Positions 47,234 to 56,621 are shown, counted from the stretch's first letter. The stretch: 64,000 nt of DNA from Epilithonimonas hispanica (GCF_003385395.1 NZ_QNUG01000007.1:58022-122021); one strand, 5' to 3'. A program made the numbers and translations. Notes: generated from the sequence alone by a model not told the origin.

Positions 47234-47241
47234 TACATTTG
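47234..47241 (+). promoter_or_regulatory. -7 box of the LUD-cdsA-psd unit
   Basis: TACATTTG matches TAnnTTTG and lies 28 bases before the TTG start at 47269, just after the ftsH terminator. No TTG at the expected -33 distance. Confidence 0.45.
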
Positions 47242-47268
47242 TAATAATTAATAAAAAATTGCAGAAAA

Positions 47269-47847
47269 TTGAGTCTGTTTAAAAAACTCGTTAACAAGAT
47301 AATGAATCAGTCCGAAGAAGAGGAGCCAGATGTAACAAAACTGGCCGATCAACTTCATGATGCCGATTTGGACTATAAATTTGCGCAACTTTTTACGCAT
47401 TCCGGAGGATTCTTTAATTATTGTGCAGATGAATCTGAAGCCCTTCAAACCTTGAATCAAATCGTTAAGATAGAACAAATAAGTAATGTATTCTGTTGGG
47501 ATCAGGATTTGAAAAATTTTTTGGATGTTGTAAAGATTCCTTACTCTCCTGAATTGACCGAAGAGAACGATGCCGCTTTCATCACTTGTGAGTATCTAAT
47601 TGCTTTTGACGGCAGAATCATGCTCTCTCATAACAATATCCTTCATTACCATTCTTCTCGTTTGCCGAGTAAGATTATCATCATGGCCAATGTTTCTCAG
47701 ATTACACATAATTTGAACGAGGCAATGATGAAGGTAAAACGCGCAGGAAACCTCAAGAATCTAACATCCATTAGCGGAAGCCAATCCAAGTTGGACACTC
47801 CGAATAAGGATAATACCAAACTTTTCTTACTTTTGTTGGAAGATTAA
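47269..47847 (+). CDS. LUD (LutC/YkgG) domain protein
   Basis: A 192-residue protein of the LUD superfamily: a segment with VFCWDQDLKNFLDVV, then AFITCEYLIAFDGRIMLSHN and the ISGSQSKLDTPNKDNTKLFLLLLED end, matching flavobacterial LUD proteins located between ftsH and cdsA. LutC-type proteins take part in lactate use, but these short conserved proteins have no lutA/lutB partner here, and their role is not known. The start is a TTG; an in-frame ATG at 47302 is an alternative. Confidence 0.8.
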   Translation: MSLFKKLVNKIMNQSEEEEPDVTKLADQLHDADLDYKFAQLFTHSGGFFNYCADESEALQTLNQIVKIEQISNVFCWDQDLKNFLDVVKIPYSPELTEENDAAFITCEYLIAFDGRIMLSHNNILHYHSSRLPSKIIIMANVSQITHNLNEAMMKVKRAGNLKNLTSISGSQSKLDTPNKDNTKLFLLLLED

Positions 47848-47856
47848 ACTTCAGCT

Positions 47857-48732
47857 TTGGATAAAAATTTAATTCAACGGACTATTTCGGGATTAGTTTA
47901 TGTTTTCGTCATAGCGATTTGTACTACGCCTTTGGGTGAATATTTGCTTGGCAATATTATTCCGGATTTAAAACAACAATATCTTTTTTATGGATTGATA
48001 ACATTCTTCTTTGTTGTAGGACTTTATGAATGTATCAAGATTATGAAATTTGATAACAGCTTCTATAAATGGCTGGTTTTCCCAGTTGCTGCTATTATTT
48101 ATTATCGATTCAGCAAGCGGTTTTTTTACCACGGTTTTTTCTTTGATGTTAACTTTAGCGAGCTTCTGGCTTTAGCATTAATTCCCATTGCAGTCATTAC
48201 ATTATTCAAATATTCTCAGGAGCTTTATTTCGAAAATGGCAAATTGATTTTCACTGTTATTTATTTAGCGTTGCCTTTTGGATTTGCATTAGGCTTACCA
48301 AAATTCAGTACACTTGATCCAGATAAACCATTTACATTAGAAGTATTTATGCTTTTCGTATTGATATGGAGCAGTGATACGTTTGCTTACCTTACAGGAA
48401 AATTCTTCGGAAAACATAAAATGGCACCAAAGATTTCACCTAAAAAAACTTGGGAAGGATTTGCCGGAGGTGTTATTTTGACATTGATTTTAGGATTTTT
48501 CGTTGAGCAATATTTTCCTGAACTAAGAGGGAACTGGATGATTGTCGGATTATTGATTTCTATATTTGCACCTTTAGGCGATTTGGTAGAAAGTCAGCTA
48601 AAGCGTAGTTTTGCAGTGAAGGACAGCGGAAACATCATTCCCGGACACGGCGGAATTTTGGATAGACTGGATAGTTTTATCATTTGTGCGCCAGTAATTT
48701 ATCTCTATTTTATTTTAGAAAAATTATTTTAA
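47857..48732 (+). CDS. cdsA: Phosphatidate cytidylyltransferase
   Basis: A 291-residue polytopic inner-membrane enzyme making CDP-diacylglycerol from phosphatidate and CTP. About eight hydrophobic helices. The family signature lies at the C-terminal end: SPKKTWEGFAGG, then APLGDLVESQLKRSFAVKDS followed by IIPGHGGILDRLDS. Start is a TTG. The product feeds phosphatidylserine synthesis, matching the psd gene 9 bases downstream. Confidence 0.95.
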   Translation: MDKNLIQRTISGLVYVFVIAICTTPLGEYLLGNIIPDLKQQYLFYGLITFFFVVGLYECIKIMKFDNSFYKWLVFPVAAIIYYRFSKRFFYHGFFFDVNFSELLALALIPIAVITLFKYSQELYFENGKLIFTVIYLALPFGFALGLPKFSTLDPDKPFTLEVFMLFVLIWSSDTFAYLTGKFFGKHKMAPKISPKKTWEGFAGGVILTLILGFFVEQYFPELRGNWMIVGLLISIFAPLGDLVESQLKRSFAVKDSGNIIPGHGGILDRLDSFIICAPVIYLYFILEKLF

Positions 48733-48741
48733 AAGACTATT

Positions 48742-49395
48742 ATGAAACTACATAAAGAATCAAAAGGAACACTAATCGTTTCGATTTTGTTCATTGCATT
48801 TATTGCAACAATATCTATTTATTATTTACAATTATGGTCATTAATCATCTTAATTCCGCTATTAGTGATGTTGGGATTGATATTCTGGTTTTTCCGGGTT
48901 CCAACGAGAGCCATTCTTGACCATACGGAAAACGTAGTTGCGCCAGTTGACGGGAAAGTCGTGATGATAAAGGAAGTAATCGAAGATGAATTCATTAAAG
49001 ACAAATGCATTCAGGTTTCTATATTTATGTCACCTTTGAATGTTCACATTTGCCGTTATCCAGTGAGTGGTGATGTTATTTATAAAAAATATCATCCAGG
49101 AAAATATTTGGTGGCTTGGCACGAAAAATCCTCTACTGAAAACGAAAGAACGACTGTTGCAGTGAAAAGTTTGACCAATCATCAGGTTGTTTTCCGTCAA
49201 ATTGCAGGATATGTGGCGAGAAGAATTGTTTTCTATTGTAATGTTGAAGATAAAGCAAAAGCCGGTCACGAATTTGGATTCATTAAGTTCGGTTCCAGAA
49301 TGGACGTTTTCCTTCCGCTAGACACCGAAATCCTTTGTAAAATCGGAGACAAAACAAAAGGTGGTCTGGATGTGATTGCCAGACTTAGAGATTAA
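48742..49395 (+). CDS. psd: Phosphatidylserine decarboxylase family protein
   Basis: A 217-residue enzyme of the short Psd type. Two N-terminal hydrophobic helices (about 13-55), then VVAPVDGKVVMIKE, FMSPLNVHICRYPVSGDV, and the self-cleavage site in IKFGSRMDVFLP, where the serine becomes the pyruvoyl group. It makes phosphatidylethanolamine, the main membrane lipid of these bacteria. A terminator follows 32 bases after the stop. Confidence 0.94.
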   Translation: MKLHKESKGTLIVSILFIAFIATISIYYLQLWSLIILIPLLVMLGLIFWFFRVPTRAILDHTENVVAPVDGKVVMIKEVIEDEFIKDKCIQVSIFMSPLNVHICRYPVSGDVIYKKYHPGKYLVAWHEKSSTENERTTVAVKSLTNHQVVFRQIAGYVARRIVFYCNVEDKAKAGHEFGFIKFGSRMDVFLPLDTEILCKIGDKTKGGLDVIARLRD

Positions 49396-49426
49396 AAATT
49401 CAAATTATACAGATATAAAGAGACTT

Positions 49427-49456
49427 ATTATTAGGTCTCTTTTTTGTTTATCCTAC
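49427..49456 (+). terminator. Terminator after psd
   Basis: AAAGAGAC (49427-49434) pairs with GTCTCTTT (49445-49452), followed by a T run. It ends the LUD-cdsA-psd unit. Confidence 0.8.
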
Positions 49457-49525
49457 TTTTTTACAGTTCGGTCTGAGTTTTTGACGATTCGGTCGGATAA
49501 TTTTCTTTTTGATGTTCAGGCAGTC

Positions 49526-49533
49526 TACTTTTG
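49526..49533 (+). promoter_or_regulatory. -7 box of the alpha/beta hydrolase gene
   Basis: TACTTTTG matches TAnnTTTG, 24 bases before the ATG at 49557. It lies inside the extended reading frame from 49509, which argues for the later start. Confidence 0.5.
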
Positions 49534-49556
49534 AATCATCAAATAAATTTAAAACA

Positions 49557-50351
49557 ATGAAAACATCAGTATTCTTCTCTCTATTCTTAGTATTAGTATC
49601 ATTTTTTTCTAAAGCTCAAATGGACCATATGTTCTATCAGCCAAAGAAAGAAATGAAACCTCTGGAATTCAAAAACATCGAAAATATAAGTCTGCCAGTT
49701 GAAAGTGATACCATCACTGCGGTCGTCTTGAAGCCGGAATCAAAATCAATCAAAAAAACAATTGTCTTTTTTCACGGTGCTGCCGGCAATATTTCAACTT
49801 ATCAATACATCACAAAACCTTTGGTAGAAAACGGATTCCAGGTGGTGATGGTAGATGTAAGAGGTTATGGAAAGTCCACAGGAAAACCAACACACATCAA
49901 TGTCGCAGAAGATGGTCAAAAAATGTTCAATTATTTATTAGCTAGAAAAGACATTGATAAAACTAAAATTTATCTTTACGGTGCATCTTTGGGTTCTCAA
50001 ATCGCAACTCATTTAGCAAAAGATAATCAATCAAAAATCTCAGGATTGATTTTGGACGGCGGAATGTCTTCTTTCACAGATATTGCCATAAAATTCAAAC
50101 CAGAAATGAAGGAAGTCATTGAAAAATATGTAACCTCTCCATACTCTGCAAAAGAAGATGTAAAATCTTTGACAGGACTTCCAAAATTGTTCATCTACAG
50201 CAAAGGCGATTCAACGGTTCCTTTTGAACAAGGACAATTGATTTATAACAATGCACCTGAGCCAAAACAATTTCTAGAGTTTTCCGGAGAACACATCCAA
50301 GGAATGGTCGTAGAAAAAGATAGATTAGTGAAAGCCATTGAACAACTTTAA
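49557..50351 (+). CDS. Exported alpha/beta hydrolase
   Basis: A 264-residue hydrolase. Residues 1-19 are a signal peptide ending at FFSKAQ. The fold is visible from TIVFFHGAAGNISTYQYIT (oxyanion hole), the nucleophile motif YGASLGSQIA, the acidic residue in SKGDSTVPFEQ and the histidine in FSGEHIQGM. An ATG at 49509 would place a hydrophilic tail before the signal peptide, so 49557 is preferred. It probably acts in the periplasm as an esterase or peptidase; the substrate is not known. The terminator following is shared with lon. Confidence 0.88.
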   Translation: MKTSVFFSLFLVLVSFFSKAQMDHMFYQPKKEMKPLEFKNIENISLPVESDTITAVVLKPESKSIKKTIVFFHGAAGNISTYQYITKPLVENGFQVVMVDVRGYGKSTGKPTHINVAEDGQKMFNYLLARKDIDKTKIYLYGASLGSQIATHLAKDNQSKISGLILDGGMSSFTDIAIKFKPEMKEVIEKYVTSPYSAKEDVKSLTGLPKLFIYSKGDSTVPFEQGQLIYNNAPEPKQFLEFSGEHIQGMVVEKDRLVKAIEQL

Positions 50352-50358
50352 TATAATA

Positions 50359-50391
50359 AAAATCCCGATTCTAAATTAGAATCGGGATTTT
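50359..50391. terminator. Bidirectional terminator between the hydrolase gene and lon
   Basis: A long perfect inverted repeat, AAAATCCCGATTCTAA (50359-50374) with its complement at 50376-50391, flanked by A on the left and T on the right. Confidence 0.85.
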
Positions 50392-50398
50392 GTAATTT

Positions 50399-52801
50399 TT
50401 ATTTCAAAGCAATTTCAATCACTTCGCTCATATTGTTAACATAATTGACTTTCAGATTTTTAAGATAATCTTTTTTGATTTCCTCAACATCTTTTCTATT
50501 CGTCTCGCAAAGAATTACTTCCTTGATTCCAGCTCTTGTCGCTGCCAAAAGTTTTTCTTTGATTCCACCAACTGGAAGAACTTTTCCACGAAGTGTAATT
50601 TCACCCGTCATTGCCAGATGAGATTTCACTTTTTTGTTTTTGTAGCTAGAAACCATTGAGGTTAACATTGCGATACCTGCAGAAGGTCCATCTTTTGGCG
50701 TTGCACCTTCCGGAACGTGAACGTGGATGTTTTTCTTCTCGATATCTTCTTCCGAAATTCCTAATTCTTCATAATGAGCTTTGATGAATTCCAATGCAAT
50801 GGTTGCAGATTCTTTCATCACGTTTCCAAGATTTCCGGTCATTGTCAAACCACCTTTTCCTTTGGAAAGAATACTTTCGATGAACAAAATATCGCCTCCG
50901 ACACTTGTCCAAGCCAATCCTGTAACAACACCCGGAACATCCGTGATTTCAGCCAAAGTTTTCGGTCTTGGAACTCCAAGGATTTCGTCCACTTTTTCAA
51001 CCGAAATTTTCGGGTCAAATTTATTTTCCATTGCTAATTGCAAAGCAACCCAGCGAGCAACGCCTGCAATTCTTTTTTCCAATGTTCTCACACCACTCTC
51101 AGAAGTATGAGCATCGATAATATGTTTCAATTCAGGGTTTCCAAGTTTCAAGGACTTTGCATCCAAACCATTTTCCTGAAGTTGTTTTTTTATTAAATGT
51201 CTTTTAGCAATTTCGATTTTCTCTTCTAAAGTATAACCCGCAATGCTGATGATTTCCATTCTATCCAAAAGCGGACGCTGAACAGACGAAAGCGAGTTAG
51301 CTGTCGCAATAAACATCACTTTGGAAAGGTCATAGCCTAATTCCAAAAAGTTATCATAGAAATTGTTATTCTGCTCAGGATCAAGAACTTCCAACAAAGC
51401 AGAACTTGGGTCACCGTGAATTCCTTGTCCGATTTTATCAATCTCATCCAAAACAATCACAGGATTGGATGTTCCTGATTTTTTGATGGATTGAAGAATT
51501 CTTCCCGCCATTGCGCCGATGTAAGTTTTTCTATGTCCACGGATTTCACTTTCGTCGTGTAATCCACCAAGAGAAACTCGAACATATTTTCTTCCTAAAG
51601 AATCCGCAATCGATTTTCCAAGCGATGTTTTACCAACTCCCGGAGGACCAACCAAACAAAGAATTGGCGACTTCATATCATTCTTCAGTTTCAGAACTGC
51701 GATGTGTTCCAAAATTCTTTTCTTGATATCCTCAAGTCCGAAATGTTCTTTATCCAAAAGCTTTTCGGCCTTTTTCAAATCAAAATGGTCTTTGGAATAT
51801 TTTTCCCAAGGCAAATCTGTGAAGAAATCCAGATAATTTCTCTGAACGTTGTAATCCGGAGAATTCGGATGTTGGCGTTGAAGTCTTTGCAATTCCTTTT
51901 GGAAATGATTTTCGACTTCAGCATTCCAAGTGATTTTTTCAGCTTTTTTCTTGAATTCGTCGGCATCGGATTCTGCACCGCCACCTAATTCATCCTGAAT
52001 CGTTTTGATTTGTTGACTCAAGAAATATTCACGTTGCTGTTTGTCAAGGTCTTTGCTTGTTTTCTGATGAATCTGATTCTTCAATTCCAAATGACGGAAA
52101 TCGTCGTGCATCAATTCGTACAATGTTTTTGCACGTCCAATCAAGGTTTTTTCGTCCAACAATCTTTGCTTTTTGTCGGAAGAGAAATTACCGTTAGCTG
52201 AAACGAAATTCAACAAATCCTCCTGACCGTCAATATTTTTAAGAGCAAACTGCGCCGCATTTGGAATGTTTGGATCGATGTTGATGATTTTTTCTGCGAG
52301 GTCTTTGATATTGTCCATCAATGCCGAAAATTCTTCTTTATCTTTTGGTTGAGAATCTTTTTGTTTTGTGATTTCGGCTAGGAAATAAGGCTCCTGAGAA
52401 ACCATTTTTTTGACTTTGAATCTTTGAACACCTCTCGTAATCGCTGTAATATTACCTTCTGGAAGTTTGATAATTTTGATAATCTTAGCCAAAGTCCCGA
52501 TTGTGTAAAGGTCTTTCTCGGTTGGATTTTCTACATTCGGATTTTTCTGACTGATAATTCCGATGAGTTTATTTTCCTTTTGAGCTTCCTCCAGCAATTT
52601 TTTGGATTTTTCTCTTCCTGCTGTAATAGGAATCACCACTTTTGGGAACATTACCATATTTCTTACGGGAAGAATCGGGAAAAGCGTTTGAGAATCATCA
52701 CTTTCTCTAGTATCGAAGTCGGAAAAATTAATTTCTTCGGAAATAATTCCTACGCCTTCTTCAAAGATTTCTTCAAAATTGATATTTTCAAATTCTGTCA
52801 T
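50399..52801 (-). CDS. lon: ATP-dependent protease Lon
   Basis: An 800-residue cytoplasmic protease for damaged and regulatory proteins. The N-terminal substrate-binding domain covers about 40-250 ([14 protein letters not shown]). The AAA module has Walker [12 protein letters not shown] (near 388), Walker [12 protein letters not shown] and [20 protein letters not shown] sensor sequence. The C-terminal protease domain has the catalytic serine S707 in [11 protein letters not shown] and the catalytic lysine in the [11 protein letters not shown] segment near 748-750. A short palindrome just upstream of the ATG (52812-52826) could bind a regulator. Confidence 0.97.
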   Translation of the reverse strand: MTEFENINFEEIFEEGVGIISEEINFSDFDTRESDDSQTLFPILPVRNMVMFPKVVIPITAGREKSKKLLEEAQKENKLIGIISQKNPNVENPTEKDLYTIGTLAKIIKIIKLPEGNITAITRGVQRFKVKKMVSQEPYFLAEITKQKDSQPKDKEEFSALMDNIKDLAEKIINIDPNIPNAAQFALKNIDGQEDLLNFVSANGNFSSDKKQRLLDEKTLIGRAKTLYELMHDDFRHLELKNQIHQKTSKDLDKQQREYFLSQQIKTIQDELGGGAESDADEFKKKAEKITWNAEVENHFQKELQRLQRQHPNSPDYNVQRNYLDFFTDLPWEKYSKDHFDLKKAEKLLDKEHFGLEDIKKRILEHIAVLKLKNDMKSPILCLVGPPGVGKTSLGKSIADSLGRKYVRVSLGGLHDESEIRGHRKTYIGAMAGRILQSIKKSGTSNPVIVLDEIDKIGQGIHGDPSSALLEVLDPEQNNNFYDNFLELGYDLSKVMFIATANSLSSVQRPLLDRMEIISIAGYTLEEKIEIAKRHLIKKQLQENGLDAKSLKLGNPELKHIIDAHTSESGVRTLEKRIAGVARWVALQLAMENKFDPKISVEKVDEILGVPRPKTLAEITDVPGVVTGLAWTSVGGDILFIESILSKGKGGLTMTGNLGNVMKESATIALEFIKAHYEELGISEEDIEKKNIHVHVPEGATPKDGPSAGIAMLTSMVSSYKNKKVKSHLAMTGEITLRGKVLPVGGIKEKLLAATRAGIKEVILCETNRKDVEEIKKDYLKNLKVNYVNNMSEVIEIALK

Positions 52802-52811
52802 AATATAGTTG

Positions 52812-52826
52812 ATGACATATTGTCAT
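52812..52826. promoter_or_regulatory. Palindrome upstream of lon
   Basis: ATGACA (52812-52817) and TGTCAT (52821-52826) form a perfect inverted repeat with a 3-base spacer, 11 bases before the lon start codon. Its size and place suit an operator, but no regulator is known to me for it. Confidence 0.35.
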
Positions 52827-52956
52827 TAATCTTAATTGATATAAAGATTGATTCTCTATATTTCTTAGAAAATCAATCTGGTTCTATGTTGGATTATAAT
52901 TTCGCAAGAGCTGTGCCATAGGAAAAAACAATACAATTTGTCAGTTTAATAAAAAG

Positions 52957-52997
52957 AAACTCTTTCAGAAATTATCTAAAAGAGTTTTATTTTTTTA
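52957..52997 (-). terminator. Possible terminator between sufS and lon
   Basis: AAACTCTTT (52957-52965) pairs with AAAGAGTTT (52979-52987); a T-rich run follows on the plus strand and a weaker one on the minus strand. It probably ends the leftward sufS transcript, as no plus-strand gene is near. Confidence 0.55.
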
Positions 52998-53003
52998 AGT
53001 CTC

Positions 53004-53056
53004 GCTAATTTTGCAGATAAAGCAGATTTGGTTTATAGTCTATCTGCTGAATTAGC
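53004..53056. repeat. Two-arm hairpin (symmetrical inverted repeat) downstream of sufS
   Basis: GCTAATT (53004-53010) and GCAGATA (53013-53019) pair with TATCTGC (53041-53047) and AATTAGC (53050-53056). The two 7-bp arms on each side are split by a 2-base mismatch and close a 21-base loop. It lies in the 286-base gap between sufS and lon. It has no T tract directly at its edge and so is unlike an ordinary terminator. The rest of the gap shows nothing more. Confidence 0.6.
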
Positions 53057-53087
53057 TTAATTCGCCAGAAATTTACTTTTATATAAA

Positions 53088-54308
53088 TTACACCAACATT
53101 CTTTGCGCTTTTTTCACACCTTCGACCAAAATATCAATTTCTTCCAAAGTATTGTAAACTGCAAAACTTGCACGAACTGTTCCAGCGATGTTGAAGAAAT
53201 CCATAATAGGTTGTGTGCAATGATGTCCAGTCCTCACGGCAATTCCCATTTTGTCGAGAATCATTCCTGTATCAGAAGCAATTCCTGCACCTTCTAGGTT
53301 GAAAGAAACTACGCCGGTTCTGTTGGCTTTTTCTCCATAGATTTTGATTCCATCGAGTTCCAGAAGTTTTTTCTGAGCGTAAGTCAGAAGTTCGTTTTCG
53401 TGGATTTGAAGATTATCGTGCCCGATTTGATTAATGAAATCAACGGCTGAACCAAGAGCAATATTTCCACCAACATTAGGCGTTCCAGCTTCGAATTTGA
53501 AAGGTAAACCTGCATAAGTTGTTTTCTCGAAACTACAAACCGCAATCATCTCGCCACCGCCGTGGAATGGATGAAGATTTTCGAAAACAGATTCTTTACC
53601 ATAAAGAATTCCGGTTCCCATTGGCGCATACATCTTGTGTCCTGAGAAGACAAAGAAATCGCAGTCCAGTTTCTGAACATCGATTTTGAAATGTGGCGAA
53701 GATTGTGCGCCGTCTATCAAAACATAAGCGTTGGAGAGTCGTCTTGTTTTTTCAATAATTTGTTCGATTGGATTGATGATTCCCAATGCATTAGAAACTT
53801 GATTTACAGATACAACTTTCGTTTTTTCGTTCAACCAAGAATCCAAAACATCGATTTGAAGAATTCCGTTTTCATCCATTGGGATTACACGAAGTTTTGC
53901 GCCAGTTCTTTCGCAAAGCATCTGCCACGGAACTATGTTGGAATGATGTTCCAGATATGAAATGATAATCTCATCATCTTTTTTGATTTGATTCGTCAAA
54001 GCATAAGCTACTAAATTGATTCCCTCAGTTGTTCCTTTGGTGAAAATAACTTCGTAATCGTGTTTTGCGTTGATGAATCTTTGGATTTTCTGTCTGGAAA
54101 GTTCCATTTCTTCCGTTGCAATCTGACTCAAAGTGTGAATCCCGCGGTGAACATTCGCATTGATGGTTTCGTAATATTTTTCCCAAGTTTCTAAAACTGA
54201 AATCGGTTTTTGAGATGTTGCAGCGTTGTCCAGATAAACCAATGGTTTTCCATTGACCTGCTGATTCAAAATTGGAAATTGTGCTCTGATATTGTTGATG
54301 TCGAACAT
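53088..54308 (-). CDS. sufS: SufS-type cysteine desulfurase
   Basis: A 406-residue PLP enzyme that takes sulfur from cysteine for iron-sulfur cluster assembly. It has the PLP lysine in DFFVFSGHKMYAPMGTG (near 225), VHRGIHTLSQIATEEMELSR, and the sulfur-carrying cysteine in RTGHHCTQPIMDF (near 363), the class II SufS signature. The other suf genes are not in the window; a suf operon may lie elsewhere or upstream genes may be scattered. The 322-base gap upstream holds dispersed repeats. Confidence 0.95.
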   Translation of the reverse strand: MFDINNIRAQFPILNQQVNGKPLVYLDNAATSQKPISVLETWEKYYETINANVHRGIHTLSQIATEEMELSRQKIQRFINAKHDYEVIFTKGTTEGINLVAYALTNQIKKDDEIIISYLEHHSNIVPWQMLCERTGAKLRVIPMDENGILQIDVLDSWLNEKTKVVSVNQVSNALGIINPIEQIIEKTRRLSNAYVLIDGAQSSPHFKIDVQKLDCDFFVFSGHKMYAPMGTGILYGKESVFENLHPFHGGGEMIAVCSFEKTTYAGLPFKFEAGTPNVGGNIALGSAVDFINQIGHDNLQIHENELLTYAQKKLLELDGIKIYGEKANRTGVVSFNLEGAGIASDTGMILDKMGIAVRTGHHCTQPIMDFFNIAGTVRASFAVYNTLEEIDILVEGVKKAQRMLV

Positions 54309-54315
54309 TTTATTT

Positions 54316-54347
54316 TAGATGTTAGAAGCTAGATTTCAGATGTTAGA
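54316..54347. repeat. AGATGTTAGA intergenic repeat, copy 1
   Basis: AGATGTTAGA occurs at 54317-54326 and 54338-54347 with related bases between. A variant of the same TAGA-rich module lies at 55233-55257. It is right upstream of the sufS ATG. Confidence 0.5.
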
Positions 54348-54390
54348 CTAATCGCAAACTCTAAAATCAATAATTAAACGTTGAATTGTT

Positions 54391-54458
54391 GCAGCCCGAC
54401 TTGAGCGGTTGAGCCCTTCGACAAGCTCAGGATAAACTCCAGGCGGATAAAGCTGTCC
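54391..54458. repeat. Dispersed intergenic element, copy 1
   Basis: The element opens GCAGCCCGACTTGAGCGG and ends GGCGGATAAAGCTGTCC. The same two ends, reverse-complemented, occur at 62125-62206. The middle carries TTCGACAAGCTCAGGA. The 54309-54630 gap otherwise holds the TAGA module and the sodA promoter. Confidence 0.6.
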
Positions 54459-54560
54459 AAATAATTAATCTTGTTGTTTTAATTATTTAGAATGGGTCAA
54501 AGTTACGGCAAAATTTATTAAAAATTTCGATGTTAAATATTTATAAAATGAGTGTGATTC

Positions 54561-54592
54561 TTGTTTTTAGGAATAATTATTGAGTATTTTTG
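54561..54592 (+). promoter_or_regulatory. Promoter of sodA
   Basis: TTG (54561-54563) and TATTTTTG (54585-54592) fit the -33/-7 pattern with a 21-base spacer. The predicted leader is about 30 bases. Confidence 0.5.
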
Positions 54593-54630
54593 GGCAATTC
54601 ATTTATTATTAACAAATAAATAGCGAAACT

Positions 54631-55227
54631 ATGGCATTCGAATTACCTAAACTAGGTTATGCATACGATGCGTTGGAACCAACAATCGATGCGAAAACAA
54701 TGGAAATCCACCATTCTAAGCACCACCAAGCTTATGTGGATAATCTTAATAATGCAATTGCAGGAACAGACCTTGAAGGGAAATCTCTTGAAGAAATCCA
54801 AAAAACAGGTACAGATAAACCAGCCGTGAGAAATAACGGAGGCGGACATTTTAACCATTCACTTTTCTGGGAACTTTTGACTCCGGGCGGAAGCAAAGAG
54901 CCAGTTGGAAACGTGAAAGCTGAAATCGAAAAAATCGGAGGTTTTGAGAAATTCAAAGAAGATTTTTCTAACGCTGCTAAGACAAGATTCGGTTCTGGCT
55001 GGGCTTGGTTAGTGAAAAATTCTGACGGTTCTGTAGTGGTTTCTTCAACTCCGAATCAAGATAACCCACTAATGCCAGTTGCTGATGTAAAAGGAACACC
55101 GATTCTTGGATTGGATGTTTGGGAGCACGCTTATTACCTAAATTACCAAAACAGAAGACCTGACTATGTGTCTGCGTTTTTTGATGTGATTAATTGGGAT
55201 AAAGTGGAAGAGCTTTATAACAAATAA
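54631..55227 (+). CDS. sodA: Superoxide dismutase (Mn/Fe)
   Basis: A 198-residue enzyme converting superoxide to hydrogen peroxide and oxygen. Metal ligands are visible: H27 in [13 protein letters not shown], the second His in [14 protein letters not shown], and Asp and His in [19 protein letters not shown]. The GGGHFNHS spelling is nearer Mn-type than Fe-type dismutases; a cambialistic enzyme cannot be excluded. No signal peptide, so cytoplasmic. Own promoter and bidirectional terminator. Confidence 0.95.
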   Translation: MAFELPKLGYAYDALEPTIDAKTMEIHHSKHHQAYVDNLNNAIAGTDLEGKSLEEIQKTGTDKPAVRNNGGGHFNHSLFWELLTPGGSKEPVGNVKAEIEKIGGFEKFKEDFSNAAKTRFGSGWAWLVKNSDGSVVVSSTPNQDNPLMPVADVKGTPILGLDVWEHAYYLNYQNRRPDYVSAFFDVINWDKVEELYNK

Positions 55228-55232
55228 GATAA

Positions 55233-55257
55233 TAGATTTTAGAATCTAGATATTAGA
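55233..55257. repeat. TAGA-rich intergenic repeat, copy 2
   Basis: TAGATTTTAGAATCTAGATATTAGA-like sequence occupies 55233-55257, built from TAGAT/TTAGA units. It is related to the module at 54316-54347. It lies between the sodA stop and the terminator. Confidence 0.45.
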
Positions 55258-55285
55258 AAACCACCAAATTTTTGGTGGTTTTTTT
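55257..55285. terminator. Bidirectional terminator between sodA and a lipoprotein gene
   Basis: AAAACCACCAAA (55257-55268) pairs with TTTGGTGGTTTT (55271-55282), flanked by A and T runs. It ends sodA and the converging mutL operon. Confidence 0.85.
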
Positions 55286-55622
55286 ATGGTGTTACCGCTG
55301 GTTCTGTTTTGACCTCTGGTTTTGTTTCTTTCTTTTCTTCTTTGGCTTTTTCTGCTTCTAACTTCGCTTTTTCTTTGTCGAGTTTTTCCTGTTCTGCTTT
55401 TGCGATTGCTGCAAGACTGTCTTTTTCACGTTTTATTGCCACGGCGTTAATTTTTGCCATTACACTTTCCGATGTTGCTCCCGGTCCAAAAGAATCGATG
55501 GCTGTAGTATCATAAGTGATTTGTGGCGCTGCATCTAATTGGTCTGAATTGTTCAGAACCGGAGCTTTCTTTGAACAAGACAACGTTGAAGCAAGAATCA
55601 AAAAGAAGTAGAAATGTTTCAT
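55284..55622 (-). CDS. Small lipoprotein with charged coiled-coil tail
   Basis: A 112-residue lipoprotein. The signal peptide ends at lipidated C16 (TLSC). The mature protein has a short linker and then a strongly charged helix rich in Lys, Glu and Ala (about 65-105) that would form a coiled coil. No known domain was recognised. It is the last gene of the mutL operon, 18 bases after the nuclease/phosphatase gene. Confidence 0.7.
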   Translation of the reverse strand: MKHFYFFLILASTLSCSKKAPVLNNSDQLDAAPQITYDTTAIDSFGPGATSESVMAKINAVAIKREKDSLAAIAKAEQEKLDKEKAKLEAEKAKEEKKETKPEVKTEPAVTP

Positions 55623-55640
55623 ATCAACAAATATCGAAAA

Positions 55641-56621
55641 TTATTTGATATAAAATTCAGCAATAACCGGAAAATGGTCTGAGATTCTTACACTTCTATC
55701 CACTTTATAACTGATTGGTATTATTGATTCTGATGCAAAAACATGATCAATTTTAATAGGAAATTTGAAATCGTGGAAACTTGTTCCACTTCCTTTTCCA
55801 ACTTTCAGAAAAGTGTCTTCCAGATTTTCGGATAAAGTATAATATTCGTAAGAATTGGGAACAGAATTGAAATCGCCGGCAAGAATAATTGGATAAGGCG
55901 AACTGTCCAAGAATCCTTTGATTGGAGCAATTTGACTTTGATGTTTACGGAATGTAGGAACTAGTTTACGAAGGATATCTTTTGCTTTTTCTTCATTCAC
56001 ATTCATATCAGCAGTTGGTTTTACCATAGATTTGTCTAGGTAAAAAGGCTCCATATAAACATTCACGAAACGGACGATTTTCCCATTCACCTTGATATCA
56101 GCATAGATACATCGCCCGTTCTTGGCATCAGTTTCTACAATTCCACTTTCTATAATTGGAAATCTAGATTGGATTTTAACCACCGGAAAATTGCGTACGA
56201 AATAACTAAAACTCTTCAAATCTTCTGCACTTTTGTATTCCTGTGTCAGAACAACATCCGCATTTTGAGCATTAAGAAAGTTATAAATATCTTCATCTCC
56301 AAATTTTCCTGACTTTCCGTTAAAAGAAATGATTTTTAGATTCGATTTCTGATTTTTAGTTGATGTATAATTAATCCAACGTCTTGTCGGGATAATGAAA
56401 AACAATGACAGTATCAAAAAAACAACCGTTCGTTTTTTCCAAGTTACCATCCAGAAAATCAGAAATATAATATTAAGGATAATCAGAATCGGAAATCCAA
56501 GAGATAAGAGATTCAGAAATCCAAAAACACTTGGTGGGATATAAGCGTTCATTATCGTCCCGAAAAGCAGAACAATAATTATTAAATGAAAAATAGTTAA
56601 AATAAATCTAATAATTCCCAT
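55641..56621 (-). CDS. Endonuclease/exonuclease/phosphatase family membrane protein
   Basis: A 326-residue protein. The first 85 residues hold about three hydrophobic helices, so the catalytic domain is membrane-bound. The EEP fold follows: KIISFNGKSGKFGDED, DVVLTQEYKSAED (metal-binding Glu), ILAGDFNSVPNS (GDFN motif), KIDHVFAS and the catalytic histidine in ISDHFPVIAEF. It may act on a nucleic acid, lipid or inositol phosphate. The gene directly abuts the rhomboid gene. Confidence 0.88.
   Translation of the reverse strand: MGIIRFILTIFHLIIIVLLFGTIMNAYIPPSVFGFLNLLSLGFPILIILNIIFLIFWMVTWKKRTVVFLILSLFFIIPTRRWINYTSTKNQKSNLKIISFNGKSGKFGDEDIYNFLNAQNADVVLTQEYKSAEDLKSFSYFVRNFPVVKIQSRFPIIESGIVETDAKNGRCIYADIKVNGKIVRFVNVYMEPFYLDKSMVKPTADMNVNEEKAKDILRKLVPTFRKHQSQIAPIKGFLDSSPYPIILAGDFNSVPNSYEYYTLSENLEDTFLKVGKGSGTSFHDFKFPIKIDHVFASESIIPISYKVDRSVRISDHFPVIAEFYIK

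Noticed and set aside
52424..52921. 165-codon plus-strand frame opposite the start of lon
   Set aside because: Overlaps the lon coding region and is rich in Phe and Ile without any motif.
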